The notes: generated by a model from the sequence alone, not told the origin. A stretch of DNA of 64,000 nucleotides from Cristatella mucedo (GCA_009760855.2 WPIO01000184.1:354501-418500), one strand, 5' to 3'; positions 44,395 through 55,920 are shown, numbered from the stretch's first letter. A program made the numbers and translations.

Positions 44395-44838
44395 GTTATT
44401 TTGACAGGGAATAGCCGGCACTGGGCTGTAATCGTTAAGGTACTATCTCAGTGGGAGGCTCCAGAGCATTGATGTCAACGGGCAACATCACACGAGCCTT
44501 TGAAGTACGAGGTACTCGATTTATGTGTTTTTCCACTTGTTTTCACAATGCATGCTCTTTGCTTGCTCATTTAATGGCCGAGTACATACATTGGCTCTAA
44601 TTTCTATGCAGATAGTTGTTTATTCATGCTGTGATACCTGTTTACCTATCTGCATGTCTATCTTAACTTCCTCGTTTCACGTATTGCTGACATGTCACTG
44701 CTAATCATGTTATGCTTGTTGACATTGAGCTTGCCAGCACTAACAATTAGATCGTGTTTCTTTTGCAGCATGTAACGTGTGCCTAGAACGTAGTTAAGTT
44801 CTCTGAGGATGTTATACAAATGTATTATAATTATTATT
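44395..44838 (+). mobile_element. F1 LINE relic with internal deletion
   Basis: A short RT piece (region of SLSGRLQSIDVNGQ) is joined directly to the 3' UTR and a terminal ATTATT tail. Confidence 0.6.
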
Positions 44839-44849
44839 CATAGACTTCC

Positions 44850-45430
44850 TTCGAGTCTACACCTGCACCCTGATGGATAAGATCTGACCCCCATACGACG
44901 CGGATTGAACACGATCAGACAAGTATGATTTCAAAAGCGCCAATGCCTCGACTGCTAGATCGATCTTTGTTCTCAATCGTTCAAGTAGGACATCGTAATC
45001 AACAGTGTCAAAGGCAGCTGATAGATCTAGCAGGGCTATGGCAGTGACATTTTCATCAGCGTTGCAGCATATGATGTCATTGGTTACACGGAGGAAAGCA
45101 GTTTCAGTGGAGTGCTGCTGCTTGAGTCTCGATTGAAATTTTTCTTCTGACGTTTCATTCTTTTCAATGTGCGACCATTTTTTCAAGAGTCTTTGAGAGA
45201 AAAAGGAGAAGGGAAACTGGGCGACAGTTTGCTACAGTCTCAGTATCTATTCCAGGCGTTTTAAGTTTCGGTCCAACGATGGTAGATCTGAAGGACTTGG
45301 GTGCAACCCGTTTTTCTAGAGAAGCATTAAAAATCTCACTTATGGCTGGGCTAAGTTGGTCTGCCAAAGTGAACACCGAAGAGATGAATTGATACAGAGC
45401 AAATTTCTTATGCTGACCCGCAAGGCCTGA
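44850..45430 (-). mobile_element. F2 LINE RT fragment
   Basis: Minus-strand LADQLSPAISEIFNASLEKR, NCRPVSLLLFLSKTLEKMV and LLDLSAAFDTVDYDVLLERL, in two frames. It is truncated at both ends and sits head to head with the next F2 fragment. Confidence 0.8.
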
Positions 45431-45890
45431 CACGGCTTGGCTCCTCCATACCTAGCTGAACTGTTGCACCAGTTTCAGCCTCCTCCTGGCCTCAGGACCT
45501 GTATGGACAATAAATTAGCTGTTCAATTCCTTTGCTAAAAGACCGTTGGCGACAGAAGCTTTAGCTCTGAAGGTCCTAGACTGTGGAACTTGCTTCCACA
45601 TTTCTTATGCAACGACAACTACTCTCCTGCTGTCGACTATGACACATCCTTTTCAGCGGTCCTGAGCTGCTATTTCAATGCTGCTCGCTACCTCAACTGC
45701 TCTCCTGACTCAGCTATGCTTCCCACTTTCTCTTTGTTGCATAAAATGAAGTCTGTTTGCTACCGAATCGGTACTGAAAACCGCTTAGGCTGTGAGTGCC
45801 CTATACAAAACTCTCCTGCATAACACCCACATAGTTTGTGTGGCTTTGTGGAGTTACAGACAGAGTAGGCTACATTACATTTTTATTATC
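45410..45890 (+). mobile_element. F2 LINE 3' end (sense)
   Basis: C-terminal part to the 3' end (GGCTTTGTGGAGTTACAGAC) with a TACATT tail. Together with the preceding fragment it forms an inverted F2 pair; both may come from one insertion with a 5' inversion. Confidence 0.8.
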
Positions 45891-46139
45891 ATGGTTATTG
45901 TTATTGTTGTGACCTGAATTTAGGTTATCCTCTATGATAACAGCTTAAGTTTGAAAGCTTAATTAACCTACGACTGCTTTCACAGATAACCATCTCGGTT
46001 CGATCCCAATTTAAGGCTAATAATAAAAATAATAACAATACATACAGCAACCTCAGAGAACCCAATCTTTTTATATGCACTTAAAAAATGCTGCACATGA
46101 AGCATAGTGACTGTTTAACACAGTGTGTTTCTAAAAATC

Positions 46140-46450
46140 ATACTAGCTCCCTGGTTCTGTCTAGGCTGGATTACGGCAATTCCATTTGGTTAAGGCTACT
46201 CAAAACAACCGTTAGCTTTTAACGACCAACGTCAAGGTGAATGCATTTCATTACCCAGGTCATGGTCTTGAGCCCTCCGGCATTTGTGAAACGCCTGGAG
46301 AGAGATCTAGTTCTCTTAGGGCACTATTCAGATGAATTATAATATAATTACGAAATGATTCCTCTTCAGCTGGTAATGAGTATGGGTGCAAGGCTAGTTA
46401 ACAAATCTCAGAGGTTCGACTGTGTCTCTTGTGATCATGGAGTCTCGATA
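46140..46450 (+). mobile_element. F2 relic with nested SINE-1 (46,232-46,345)
   Basis: F2 flanks (GGCTGGATTACGGCAATTCC and GCAAGGCTAGTTAACAAATC) lie either side of a SINE-1 body with tail GTTCTCTTAGGGCACTATTC. Confidence 0.6.
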
Positions 46451-46484
46451 GTTCTGTTTGGCCAACGGACACGGTAATAATAAT

Positions 46485-46790
46485 AATAATAATAGTATAT
46501 TTGTATAGCATCTCAGTGAACAGAACCTCTTTCTATGCACGTCACATATGCTGTAAAGAAAGCATTACCAAATGATTGAAAAATAAAATATAACTCATTT
46601 TTATTGCGCCCTAAGAGAGCCTTATCTCCATTCAGGGGCTTCACATATGCCACTTGGCTCGAGATCGGACCTCGGTCGGCGAGAGCACCTTAACCACTGG
46701 GCCAAACCAGCTCGGCATTTGGAGGTAACATCCGCAAACAGCAGGCATAGTGTAAGCAGGTGCATTCACATGAAGAATGAATCACAGAGT
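46485..46790 (-). mobile_element. F3 3' end with nested SINE-1 (46,597-46,718)
   Basis: F3 sequence (tail at 46,485-46,560; GGTAACATCCGCAAACAGCA at 46,726) is interrupted by a full antisense SINE-1. The (AAT)n at 46,475 is its terminal repeat. Confidence 0.65.
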
Positions 46791-46857
46791 AAAGTTCTTA
46801 CTCACAAGGCCCATCACGGCTTGGCTTCTTCATACATAGCTGAACTGCTGCGCCAGT

Positions 46858-47420
46858 TAATAATAATAATAATAATAATTCACTTGATAAAGCGATCTCA
46901 GTGAACTTAATCTATCTCTAGGCGCTTTACATTTGCTGTAAAGTGAAATGCAATTGAATGGTAAGCAAAATCATGCTTGAAAAACAAACGAAATGAATAA
47001 TATGGTTAGGGGTGACATGCACAGGGTCAGCATGCAAATGTGGTTAGTGGCAGCATGCACAGTGTCAGCACGCATAAGCACATCAAGGATGAATCACAGG
47101 GACCCACTAAATGCTGTCCTAAATAGGTGTGTTTTTAGGTTCCTTTTAAATGTGGTCAGGTCAAGGTATGTTCTGACGTAGGTCGGGAGGGAGTTCCAGG
47201 CTTTGGGAGCATATGAACTAAATGCACGGTTTCCAAAGGATTTAAGGTTTGTACGAGGTATTTCTAGACTGCTGGATTCCGAAAAGCAGGTGGTATGATG
47301 CTTGGCCTGATGGGGTAGTATATCTGACAGATAGGCTGGAGCCATAGAATGAAGGGACCTAAAAGTGAGCGACAAAACCTTGAAGTCAATCGGTTGCTTG
47401 ACTGGTAGCCAGTGCAGGTC
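46858..47420 (-). mobile_element. F1 LINE 3' fragment, first insertion in F2
   Basis: (AAT)n tail at 46,858-46,880, F1 3' UTR and C-terminal domain (LTFRSLHSMAPAYLSDILPH). It stops within HWLPVK. Confidence 0.88.
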
Positions 47421-47576
47421 GTTTTCAGCCCTTATGTGCCCCTCAGGTCCTATATGGACAATAAATTAGCTCTACTAGTCACGTACTTGACTGTTGCAAC
47501 AGAAACTTTTGCTGTGAAAGTAATAGACTGTGGAATTAATTTCGACAATTCTTAGGCAACAACATTGATTCTTCTG

Positions 47577-48867
47577 CTAATAATAATAATAATAATAATA
47601 ATAATATTGCACTTGATAAAGCACCCTCAGAGAACTTAATCTCTTTCTAGGCGCTTTACATTTGCTGCAAAGTGATACGCAATGGAATAGTAAGTAAAAT
47701 CATGCTTGAAAAGCAAACAAAATGAATAATATGGTTAGGGGTGACATGCACAGGGTCAGCATGCAAATGTGGTTAGTGGCAGCATGCACAGTGTCAGCAC
47801 GCATAAGCACATCGAGGACGAATCACAGGGACCCACTAAATGCTGTCCTAAATAGGTGTGTTTTTAAGTTTCTTTTTAATGTGGTCAGGTCAGGGGATGT
47901 TCTGATGCAGGTCGGGAGGGAGTTCCAGGCTTTGGGAGCATACGAACTAAATGCACGGTCTCCAAAGGATTTAAGGTTTGTACGAGGTATTTCTAGACTG
48001 TTGGATTCCGAAAAGCGAGTGGTACGATGCTTGGCCTGATGGGGTAGTATATCTGAAAGATAGGCTGGAGCCATAGAATGAAGAGACCTAAAAGTGAGCG
48101 ACAAAACCTTGAAGTCAATCCGTTGCTTGACTGGTAGCCAGTGCAGGTCGGCGAGAAGTGGAGTAATGTGGCAGCTGCGATGCTCACGACAGACAAGCCT
48201 AGCTGCAGAGTTTTGCACCAGCTGCAATCGCCTGATCGCACATGCTGGTAGGCCAGTAAGGAGTGAGTTGCAGAAGTCGAGACGAGATGTCACGAATGCA
48301 TGGACCAACTTGGACGTGGTATCCTTATCTAAACAAGCTCTAGTTTTAGCAATGTTATGAAGCTGAAAATAGGCTGATTTGACTGTGGAGCTGATGTGGT
48401 CGTCTAACGAGAGGTCGCTTTGGAATATGACACCTAGATTTCGAGCTGATTCAGCTGGAGATATGCTGGCAGAGCCAATTTTGAAAGTCCCTTGCCACCC
48501 TTGAGGGTAATTTGCAGGGCTCTGTGCTAGGTCCGGTTCTTTTCACGGTTTTTACTCTCCCTCTTCCTGATGTGATTGCCAGGCACAATCTAGGCTTTCA
48601 CTTGTATGCGGATGACACTCAGTTGTACATTTGCTTTGATCCCTCCCAGCCTTCGAGCACCTCAAATTCTCTCAACTCACTTGCTGCATGCATTGATGAC
48701 ATCCGATCATGGATGGCAGCAAATTTTCTAAAACTAAACGATGATAAAACTAACTTACTAGTTATGGGCAAACCTAATGTTATTCAGAAATTGGAAAGGC
48801 TGACTTTCAAAATTGGCTCTGCCAGCATATCTCCAGTTGAATCAGCTCGAAATCTAGGTGTCATATT
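47577..48867 (-). mobile_element. F1 LINE with 5' inversion (twin priming), second insertion in F2
   Basis: 47,577-48,487 is a minus-strand F1 3' half; its C-terminal domain is open for 161 codons (48,308-47,823). 48,488-48,867 is an adjoining RT segment in plus orientation (QGSVLGPVLF, YADDTQLYICF, FLKLNDDKTNLLVMG). The two halves share about 65 bases (48,423-48,487 and 48,803-48,867). One tail and an inverted 5' segment are the mark of twin priming during target-primed reverse transcription. The intact YADD makes it one of the better-preserved copies. Confidence 0.8.
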
Positions 48868-49284
48868 GTTGCACATCCTTTCCAGCCATCTTGAGCTGCT
48901 ACTTCCATGTGACTCACTATCTCAACTGCTCTCTCGACTCTGCTATGCTTCCCACTTTCTCTTTGGTGCGTGAGTTGAAGTCTGTTGGCTAACCAATGCG
49001 TACCGAAAGCCGCCTAGGCTGTGAGTGTGTAACCCCTGCAGGGTCTTTGTGGCTTTGTGGAGTTACAGATGGAGATACATTACATTACATACACTATGTG
49101 GAATCGAGAGGCTGCCCAGCTGGCTGGTGGCAGTCTCTCTTGTTTGTAGCACTGTCAAGCAGCAGTGAGGCCTGCTACCAGGGAGGATAGGCGGCTTGAG
49201 GGTTTAGAGCTGGAGAACACTACTGGCCCTATGCCATGCGTGTGGAGCTCGGAGGAGAGTGAGGAAAACCACTCAGTGCGCCTA

Positions 49285-49490
49285 CTTATTTGCTACTCAC
49301 TTCTCTGACTGCCCTTCTGACTCGGCTGTGCTTCTCACTTTCTCTTTGTTGTTGGAGATTAAGTCTGTTGGCTAATATGTGCACACCGAAGTCCACTTAA
49401 ATTTGAATGCTCTGTAGAAAACTTCTGCATAACACCCACTTGATCCTAGTGGCTTTTTGGAGTTAGAGACGAAGATGCATTCATTACTTA
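49285..49490 (+). mobile_element. F2 LINE 3' end, diverged
   Basis: Matches the F2 3' UTR from the CTCACTTTCTCTTTGTTG region to GGAGTTAGAGACGAAGATGC and a TTACATAACAT tail. Confidence 0.65.
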
Positions 49491-49569
49491 CATAACATGG
49501 CCAGCACATCTCGCATGTCATCTGCACAAAATCTACATGTCTTATTCAAAAGTGACCTTTCACTTGAAT

Positions 49570-49750
49570 ACTGAACATACTTTCACTCACTTCTTTTTGG
49601 TATTCACTCTCTCCCTTGCCAACGTGTTCGTCCAGGTGTAACCTTTGCTCTTCTGCATACCAATATGACCGGCTGTACATACGAGCAGAGCTTTGGTAGT
49701 TTCTTCCTTTCTAGTTTCTCGAACTCTCTCAACTTGCTTGCAGCTCTATC
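49570..49750 (+). mobile_element. F1 RT relic
   Basis: Diverged match to the F1 YADD region (compare 48,555-48,690). Confidence 0.5.
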
Positions 49751-49822
49751 ACTTACATTTACACCTCGATTGTGAGGCTTTGGTGGCTCTGAATACTTTG
49801 TAGCTCTCTTGGGTTGTCACAG

Positions 49823-50882
49823 TCGAACCAGAGATCGTGGCAGAGCTGGCGCCCCAAGTAACTATTGTCGTTGCAGCGGCTTTGCACGCAGTCACGCCTT
49901 GATGCCAAGACAAGGCACTGGCTTACGAACGCTGCTGCAACATCAGCTCCAGGGAGCCGCCGAGCGGACAGTGCAGGAGCCCGTTGCTCGCGGAGCTCCT
50001 CAGCATGCCTGCGGCCAGTGTAACAAGCTGGTCACGAGGCAAAGCAGCTACAAGGCCCAAGAGCTCACGGGCCCACGGGCGAGAGGCTGCACTCGTGCGA
50101 CCTGTGCTCCAAGACGTTCCGGACTGCCACTCACCTTAGGAGGCACAAGCTCACGCACACTGGTGAGAGGCCTCACACGTGCGGCTCGCTCGACAAGCGA
50201 GTTATCGATGAGATGGCTTTGAGACAGCACTTGCGGCAAGCGATTTATTGATGCCAAGGGATTGCGGCAGCACATGCTTGTGCACACGCATGTGCTGCTG
50301 CAATCCCTGCCGCAATCCCGCGAGAGGCCGTACCCTTGCGACTTGTGCGGCATGCGATTTCGCCACCTCTGCCACCTGCGTCGGCCCGACTTACTGCACA
50401 CGGACGAGAGACCGCACTCCTGAGGCACGTTCGGCAAGGGGTTTCATACCTCTAGCGACTTGAGGAGCCACTGGCTCGTGCACACTGGCGAGAGGCCGCA
50501 CGCTTGCAACTCGTGCGGCCTGCGGTCTTCCCGGTTCAGCAGTCTGCGCCTGCACCAGAGCAGGCACGTGGGCGAGAGGCCTCATGCATGTGGCGAGTGC
50601 AGCAAGGCGTTTTGTACCGTTGGCGATTTGCGCAGGCACCAGGTCATGCACACGGGCAAGAGGCAGCACGCATGTGACGTCTGCGACAAGCGCTTTGGCC
50701 ACAAGAGCAGTCTGCGCCGGCACTGGAGCCTGCGCACGGATGAGAAACCGCACAAGTGTGGAACGTGGCGAGGCACTGTTGCAATCACGTGGGCAACCAG
50801 GGGCCTGAGGAACTCACGGCAGCCTGAGCAGCTCAGCAGTGGAGAAACGTGTAGGTACGGGCACCACGCGGGGAACCGTTAG
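49823..50882 (+). pseudogene. C2H2 zinc-finger gene relic, locus 1
   Basis: It follows an acceptor-like GGGTTGTCACAG. About eight to ten fingers of a DNA-binding C2H2 array can be traced in three stretches. The first is CGQCNKLVTRQSS (about 50,010). The second, after a frameshift, has the intact finger CDLCSKTFRTATHLRRHKLTH (50,096). The third, after a return to the first frame, runs from CGKRFIDAKGLRQHMLVH (50,232) to CDVCDKRFGHKSSLRRHWSL (50,670). TGA at 50,421 replaces the first Cys of a finger. HTGERP-type linkers are kept (VHTGERPHAC). Two compensating frameshifts, the stop and several missing His or Cys make it dead. The last intact run (50,460-50,760) holds two complete fingers. Confidence 0.8.
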
Positions 50883-51123
50883 CTCTTGGCAACCCGTGAG
50901 TTTCGACAGTGCTGGGACAGGACGCGACTGGCATGTCAATACTGCACCCTTTGCTATATCTGCCGCACTATGATTGCTGGGCTTTATCTGATTGGCTGTG
51001 GTACGTTGTACAGCTGTGGCAATACATACTCAAGATTGCTAAGGACTCGTGGTTCATGATATTTGTATAGCACACATTGCAAAATGAAACATGTCCACAG
51101 ATGTCGACTGCAGTTAGTCAGCC
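50883..51123. other. No feature recognised
   Basis: Short spacer between the zinc-finger relic and SINE-2. Confidence 0.5.
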
Positions 51124-51315
51124 TAGCAGTGGCTCGTGCCCTGATGGCACACTAGGTAAGGCAGTTGCTTTACAAGAACTCGGTTCCGAGGTCGTGTGCT
51201 AGAATCCTGCAGTGGGCGATCCTTTATCGCCATATCTGCCAGTGGTGGTGATAGCTGAAAAGGCTCTTTTGTCTCTTTTTGCTATACAAAAGAGGCTGTT
51301 AAATCAGCCAGTAAT
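51124..51315 (+). mobile_element. SINE-2
   Basis: Sense copy: TGATGGCACACTAGGTAAGG head, GGTCGTGTGCTAGAATCCTG (degenerate B box), ACAAAAGAGGCTGTTAAATC tail. Confidence 0.8.
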
Positions 51316-51384
51316 TTTTTGACCGAAATCAGCTACTGGGTGCTCAGAGCTCGGATTCTAAACACGCTCCAACGTGTAATTGTC

Positions 51385-51848
51385 ATTACAGTGCACTACG
51401 TTTACGGTGAACCTGAAGAACTTACATCCCCACATAACCCGCTATGCACTAATGATCTACCTAGCTGAACTGCTGCATCAGTTTGAACCTGTTTGCGCCC
51501 TCAGGTCCTGTGTGGACAATAAATTAGCTGTCCCATTCCTCCGCTTAAAGACAGTTGGCGACAGAAGCTTTAGCTCTGCAGGTCCTAGACTTTGGAACTC
51601 GCTTCCACAATTATTACGCAACGACAACTACTCTCCAACTGCCGACTATGGCGCATCTTTTTCAGCGGTCCTGAACTACTACTTCTATGCTACTCACTAC
51701 CTCAACTGCTCTCCTGACTCTGCTATGCTTCCCACTTTCTCTTTGTTGCGTGAGACGAAGTCTGTTGGCTACCGAATGCGTACCGAAAGCCGATTAGGCT
51801 GTGAGTGTGCTATACAAAACTCTCCTGCGTAACACCCACATAGTCTTC
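51385..51848 (+). mobile_element. F2 LINE 3' fragment
   Basis: Open for about 130 codons from YLAELLHQFEPVCALRSC through GDRSFSSAGPRLWNSLPQLL to YRMRTESRLGCECAIQNSPA. It ends shortly before the F2 3' end. Confidence 0.88.
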
Positions 51849-51941
51849 AAAGTCAGCAAAGCTATAGCTTGGTAGTTGTAACTACCATATCTCACCCGTG
51901 CCTATAGTCCAGCTATTGCCCTGTCGTCCTGCATACGACAA

Positions 51942-52061
51942 AGCTGGACAACTGCAGCCTCACTCAGCAGTTCAATTGATGCCAGTTAAACTTTGCTGCA
52001 GCTTAGTTGGCCAGCCAACTGGATTCGGGATCTGGTATGCTTATTTACCATTAAAGACAAA
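51942..52061 (+). repeat. Repeat R4, second copy
   Basis: Matches 36,856-36,967 in the same orientation. Confidence 0.5.
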
Positions 52062-52094
52062 TATCAGTTTCCTGTGGGCTCACTTTGGCATGGG

Positions 52095-52510
52095 AAATTG
52101 AACCGATGAGCGTGCTGTTCCGGTTGACATTGCACTGGAGGGCTTCCGGAGATTTCGACGACCTCGTGCTGTTCGAGTGCATTGACTTTGGTTTCTTAAG
52201 TAAAATCGTTTAGCACTGGCCCTTCGAGTGACCTCGCCGGCAAGCTCGATGACTCGCACGTGGACGTTGCACTTGCGGCTCCGGATCATTGCGACCTTTC
52301 TCGGAAGAGCAAGCTGACCTCGTTTTTGCAAATGGAATCCCTGAGCACTGCCCCGGTGAGCGACCTTGCAGGCTTGTGTGCTGACCCTAATGCCAAACAG
52401 AGCCGCCGTGCTGGTTGCCTTGGCTGTTGCTCGAGCCCAACACTTTTCATTCTGGGGCGAAAATTGGTTGTTCACTTTCACTACGCCCGTGACACTCCTG
52501 CATGCCGTTG
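52095..52510 (+). pseudogene. Coding-like stretch with a degenerate 130-base tandem repeat
   Basis: The plus strand is open from about 52,208 to 52,510 with SDLAGKLDDSHVDVALAAPD, SFLQMESLSTAPVSDLAG and CLGCCSSPTLFILGRK. The block 52,110-52,225 aligns with 52,240-52,355 at roughly 60-65%. Within it GTTGACATTGCACTGGAGG corresponds to GTGGACGTTGCACTTGCGG, and AGCACTGGCCC to AGCACTGCCCC. The first repeat has frameshifts. No family recognised. Confidence 0.3.
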
Positions 52511-52870
52511 AACTGTTGCTGGTGTTAAAATAACTAATTCAGCTAATTAACGCATTGACAGGTGAGGTGGCCCAGCACCAATAGCCTACAATTTAATTTA
52601 CGGGTCGCAGCACCGTAAGGTTTCTCGTGCTTTAATCGCGGAGCCGGCTACTGAAGGTCTGAGCACCTGGCTGCCTAGGCGAACCTGTTCGTGACTGCTG
52701 GGCTGTGATTAGGAGCTCTCCTTTTATGCAGGTATCGGCAAGTTTGAACTCGCTGGAAAGGAGAGGAATTTACACGAACGCAACTGTCGGAAGCAGCTCG
52801 GCAGTCGAAACTTGACCGTTTGCTGTTGTGTCGCCATGCTATATCGCTATGTTGCCTGTTTCCTTTGCAG

Positions 52871-53040
52871 ACTCTTGCTTGCAAGAAGCAGCCAAAAAAA
52901 CAAAGCCCAACATGGCGTGGCACCTTCTGCTCGGCATCGAAGCTGAAGAGCAGCCGACTCGGCAGCCAAGGCATTCTGCAGAAGTGTTTGATGTGAGAAA
53001 AAGAGAGACACAAAGAGAGGAGATAATTGACCGAACCTGA
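52871..53040 (+). other. Possible exon (or chance)
   Basis: A strong acceptor (TTGCCTGTTTCCTTTGCAG) opens a frame with LQEAAKKTKPNMAWHLLLGI and EVFDVRKRETQREEIIDRT, ending in TGA at 53,038. A GTGAGA donor lies inside at about 52,992. No family recognised and no partner exon identified. Confidence 0.25.
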
Positions 53041-53664
53041 CGAGAACCGAGTCAGCATCAGGTGCTTTGGCTCTCGGCCTTGGCTGGATTTTTTCCCTGT
53101 CACGTTCTTGCCTCGGTCTCATCTGGTCAGTGAAAGTGCTTGGCTTTGGTTGCTAACACTGCTCGAGAATAGAGCAAGAGCTTTTGTACAGTTTTATTCC
53201 ACCTCTGGTCGAGCCAGAGGGAGGAGGGGAATAACCAGGATTTTTCGCGAGAGTGCACCGACCTTGACCTGCGAAATTCGTTTATTAATAGCGTGTTCAC
53301 GTTTTATCTTTCAGTAGTAGGGCAGCCAAAGTGAAACGAATCGAAATGTAGCTCTCTGGCTGCCTCTCCTTGACCTTCTCGAAACTTCGACTCTCGGAAA
53401 AACTAGAGTAGCTGCAAAAACGAGCAGACAGTGCACGGAAGAAATCGCTTTCCCTTAGCGGCAGGGATTCGCCTGCTGGGTTCGTGGGCTGCTATTCCCT
53501 ATGTCCGCCCTTGTTATCCACTGATCTTCATCGAGCGATAAGTTGATTGTGGAGTATTGCTTTTTATTTATACGCTGTTGCAGTTATTCAGCTCTCCGAA
53601 GCAATTCAGATTGTCAATTCACACCGTTTGTGCAACTCTTCTGGTTTTGTTTTTGCCCCGTGGG
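53041..53664. other. No gene recognised
   Basis: A 96-codon frame at 53,027-53,317 lacks any recognisable domain. Confidence 0.4.
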
Positions 53665-53770
53665 TTTAGCTTCTCGCCCTTGACGGCCTAGATCGTTGGC
53701 TCGAGCCCTTGGTTATATGTGTAGCCAATGGATAGGGATTGCCTTCTCAGAGCATGCCATACAAATGAAT
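53665..53770 (+). mobile_element. SINE-1, diverged
   Basis: GTTGGCTCGAGCCC B-box-like sequence, then a diverged body with TGCCATACAAATGAATT tail. Confidence 0.55.
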
Positions 53771-55015
53771 TTCTTTGAAATAAATGATTACGCACATGAT
53801 CTAAACAGGTGGCTAAGGCCCTCGACTTCCAGCAATGTATAAAAAATTCTCTTTCTGACTTTTTTGTGTGACTATGCCATACTTTGACTCCCGGCTTAAT
53901 GTCAAATACTGGATTAATTCAGTATTTTCTTCATTCTTTTCCTTGCAAGCATCAGCGAGGATCAACTCGATTCTGGTGATTTACAAACGTTTTACTGTCA
54001 GGCTTTCTCCTGTCTTACTAGACGGGTTCAAGACTACAACCGTGCCCATATTCTTGAGCTGTATTGACCTGTAGATTGGTGGCTCTGATCAGCAGACATA
54101 CTGTGGTGCAGATTGGCTAGTGTCCTGTCAAGCTAGCTGTCAAGCTAGCTTTAACTCCTAAATGCTTAACTGTATCTGCTTGGTGGGAAACCTTCCAGTG
54201 AAAGACACTAAAAGTCCGTGCCATTCACTTAGCATGTGCTCTGTTTATGCGATTCTGTATCCTATGTTTTTGTGTGTATATGCTGAAATTGTGATCCTTG
54301 TCAACACACTAAGTATATCTATTTGCTCTTAATAGTGCTAATAAATATATCTATAAATAAATCTATATCTATATATATATAATGTAATATATCTAATATA
54401 ATAATATGTAATCAATATATAATATAAAATACATATAATATATATATATGTCTAAATTAATCTTTTTCTTAAGAGTGCTTTATAAGCATTTTATTCTCAT
54501 GGTTTCATTCATGCTTGTTTTAGTTTTTCTAGAATTGGCTCAAAAACAGGCCACTTCAAGTTGTGTATACTGGGGGTCTTTGGCATCTCACCAGGCAGTT
54601 ATGCAAGGCAATGGGACCACACAAATCTAGATACACTAGTGTTCAAAACAAGCCATAATAAAAAATTCCGCAGAGATTAAGAAGTTCAAAACTCAACAAT
54701 GCCAGTTTGAGCAGAAGCCACACTGTGGTCTGCTTGTTAATGTCGCCTTGTTAACCCTTCTTTAAAGAGCATCAGCACTTGGGTAGACCCCTTTTCTACT
54801 GGCGTGCTGTTGGTGATCTCTTACTGTTCTCTCCTTAGCTCCATACGAAGGAAACCTCAAAATAGCTATTCTGGTTGTTCTTAAGCCCCATCTCATATTG
54901 CTGGTAGCATTGCTACACGGTTAATACCAGATGTGTGCTATAAGGCTGCAGTTGCTATGCTCTGTTAGTTTGAATGCTCGGGTAAACCTGCTCTGATTTA
55001 TAGCCCCCAACACCA
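53771..55015. other. No gene; AT-rich simple sequence at 54,340-54,450
   Basis: (TATATC/TAATATA)n low-complexity tract. No supported frame elsewhere. Confidence 0.5.
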
Positions 55016-55019
55016 GCTT

Positions 55020-55920
55020 AGCTGGAGATTCGGGCTTGTTTAGACAGTGGATACCACATCTAAGCGGGTTCATGCATCTGTGACATCCCGTTTTGGCTTC
55101 TGCAACTCACTGCTTGCTGGTCTACCAGCATGTGCGATCAGGCGATTGCAGCTGGTGCAAAACTCTGCAGCTAGGCTTGTCTGTCGTGAGCGTCGCAGTT
55201 GCCACATTACTCCACTTCTCGCCGACCTGCACTGGCTACCAGTCAAGCAACGGATTGATTTCAAGGTTTTGTCGCTCACTTTTAGGTCTCTTTATTCTAT
55301 GGCTCCAGCCTATCTTTCAGATATACTGCCCCACCAGGCTGAGCATCGTACCACCCGTTTTTCGGAATCGAACTGTTTACCTATACTTGGTACATACCTC
55401 AAACCATTTGGTGACAGTGCATTTAGTTCGAATGCTCCCAAAGCCTGGAACTCACTCCTGACTTTCGTCACGACATCTCCGGACTTGTCTACATTTAACA
55501 ACAAATTAAAACCACACCTATTTATCACAGCATTTAATGGGTCACTAGTTCTTTAAAAAAATATATGTAATTTATTTGTTTACCACCCTCAGAGAACTTA
55601 ATCTCTATTCGGGAGCTTCACATTTGCCATGGGGCTCGAGCCCACGACTTCGGCCAGACCTCGGTGGGGCGAGCACCTTAACCGCTGGGCCAAAATTCTT
55701 CCTTATTTATGTGCTTGTGCGTGCTGACTCTGTTGCATGCTGTCTCTAATCACACTTGCATGCTGACCCTGTGCATGTGATCCCTAACAATGTTTTTCTT
55801 GTTGCTTGTCAAGCACGATACCACTCACCATTTGATCATGTTTCCTTAGCAGCAAATGTAAAGCGCCTAGAGAGAGATAGAGTTATCTGAGGGCACTTTA
55901 TCAAGTGTATTATTATTATC
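55020..55920 (+). mobile_element. F1 LINE 3' fragment with nested SINE-1
   Basis: C-terminal domain open for about 169 codons (55,047-55,556), then the 3' UTR resumes at 55,695 and ends in ATTATTATTAT at 55,918. SINE-1 lies between. Confidence 0.88.
55572..55694 (-). mobile_element. SINE-1 inserted in F1 3' UTR
   Basis: Antisense full-length copy with GGGCTCGAGCCCACGAC. The F1 3' UTR continues on both sides. Confidence 0.85.

Larger units (their letters stand above)
46785..49100 (+). mobile_element. F2 LINE host carrying two F1 insertions
   Basis: The F2 C-terminal sequence can be followed through three blocks: 46,785-46,857, 47,421-47,577 and 48,868-49,100 (3' end with TACATTACAT). F1 copies fill the gaps. 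Removing both restores the normal F2 order. Confidence 0.8.

Noticed and set aside
50421-50423. TGA at a zinc-finger cysteine, possible selenocysteine codon
   Set aside because: The same relic has two frameshifts and several lost ligands, and no selenocysteine insertion element was seen, so ordinary decay is simpler.
52080-52481. 133-codon minus-strand frame
   Set aside because: It overlaps a plus-strand reading with more natural codon use and an internal repeat, so it is probably a shadow.
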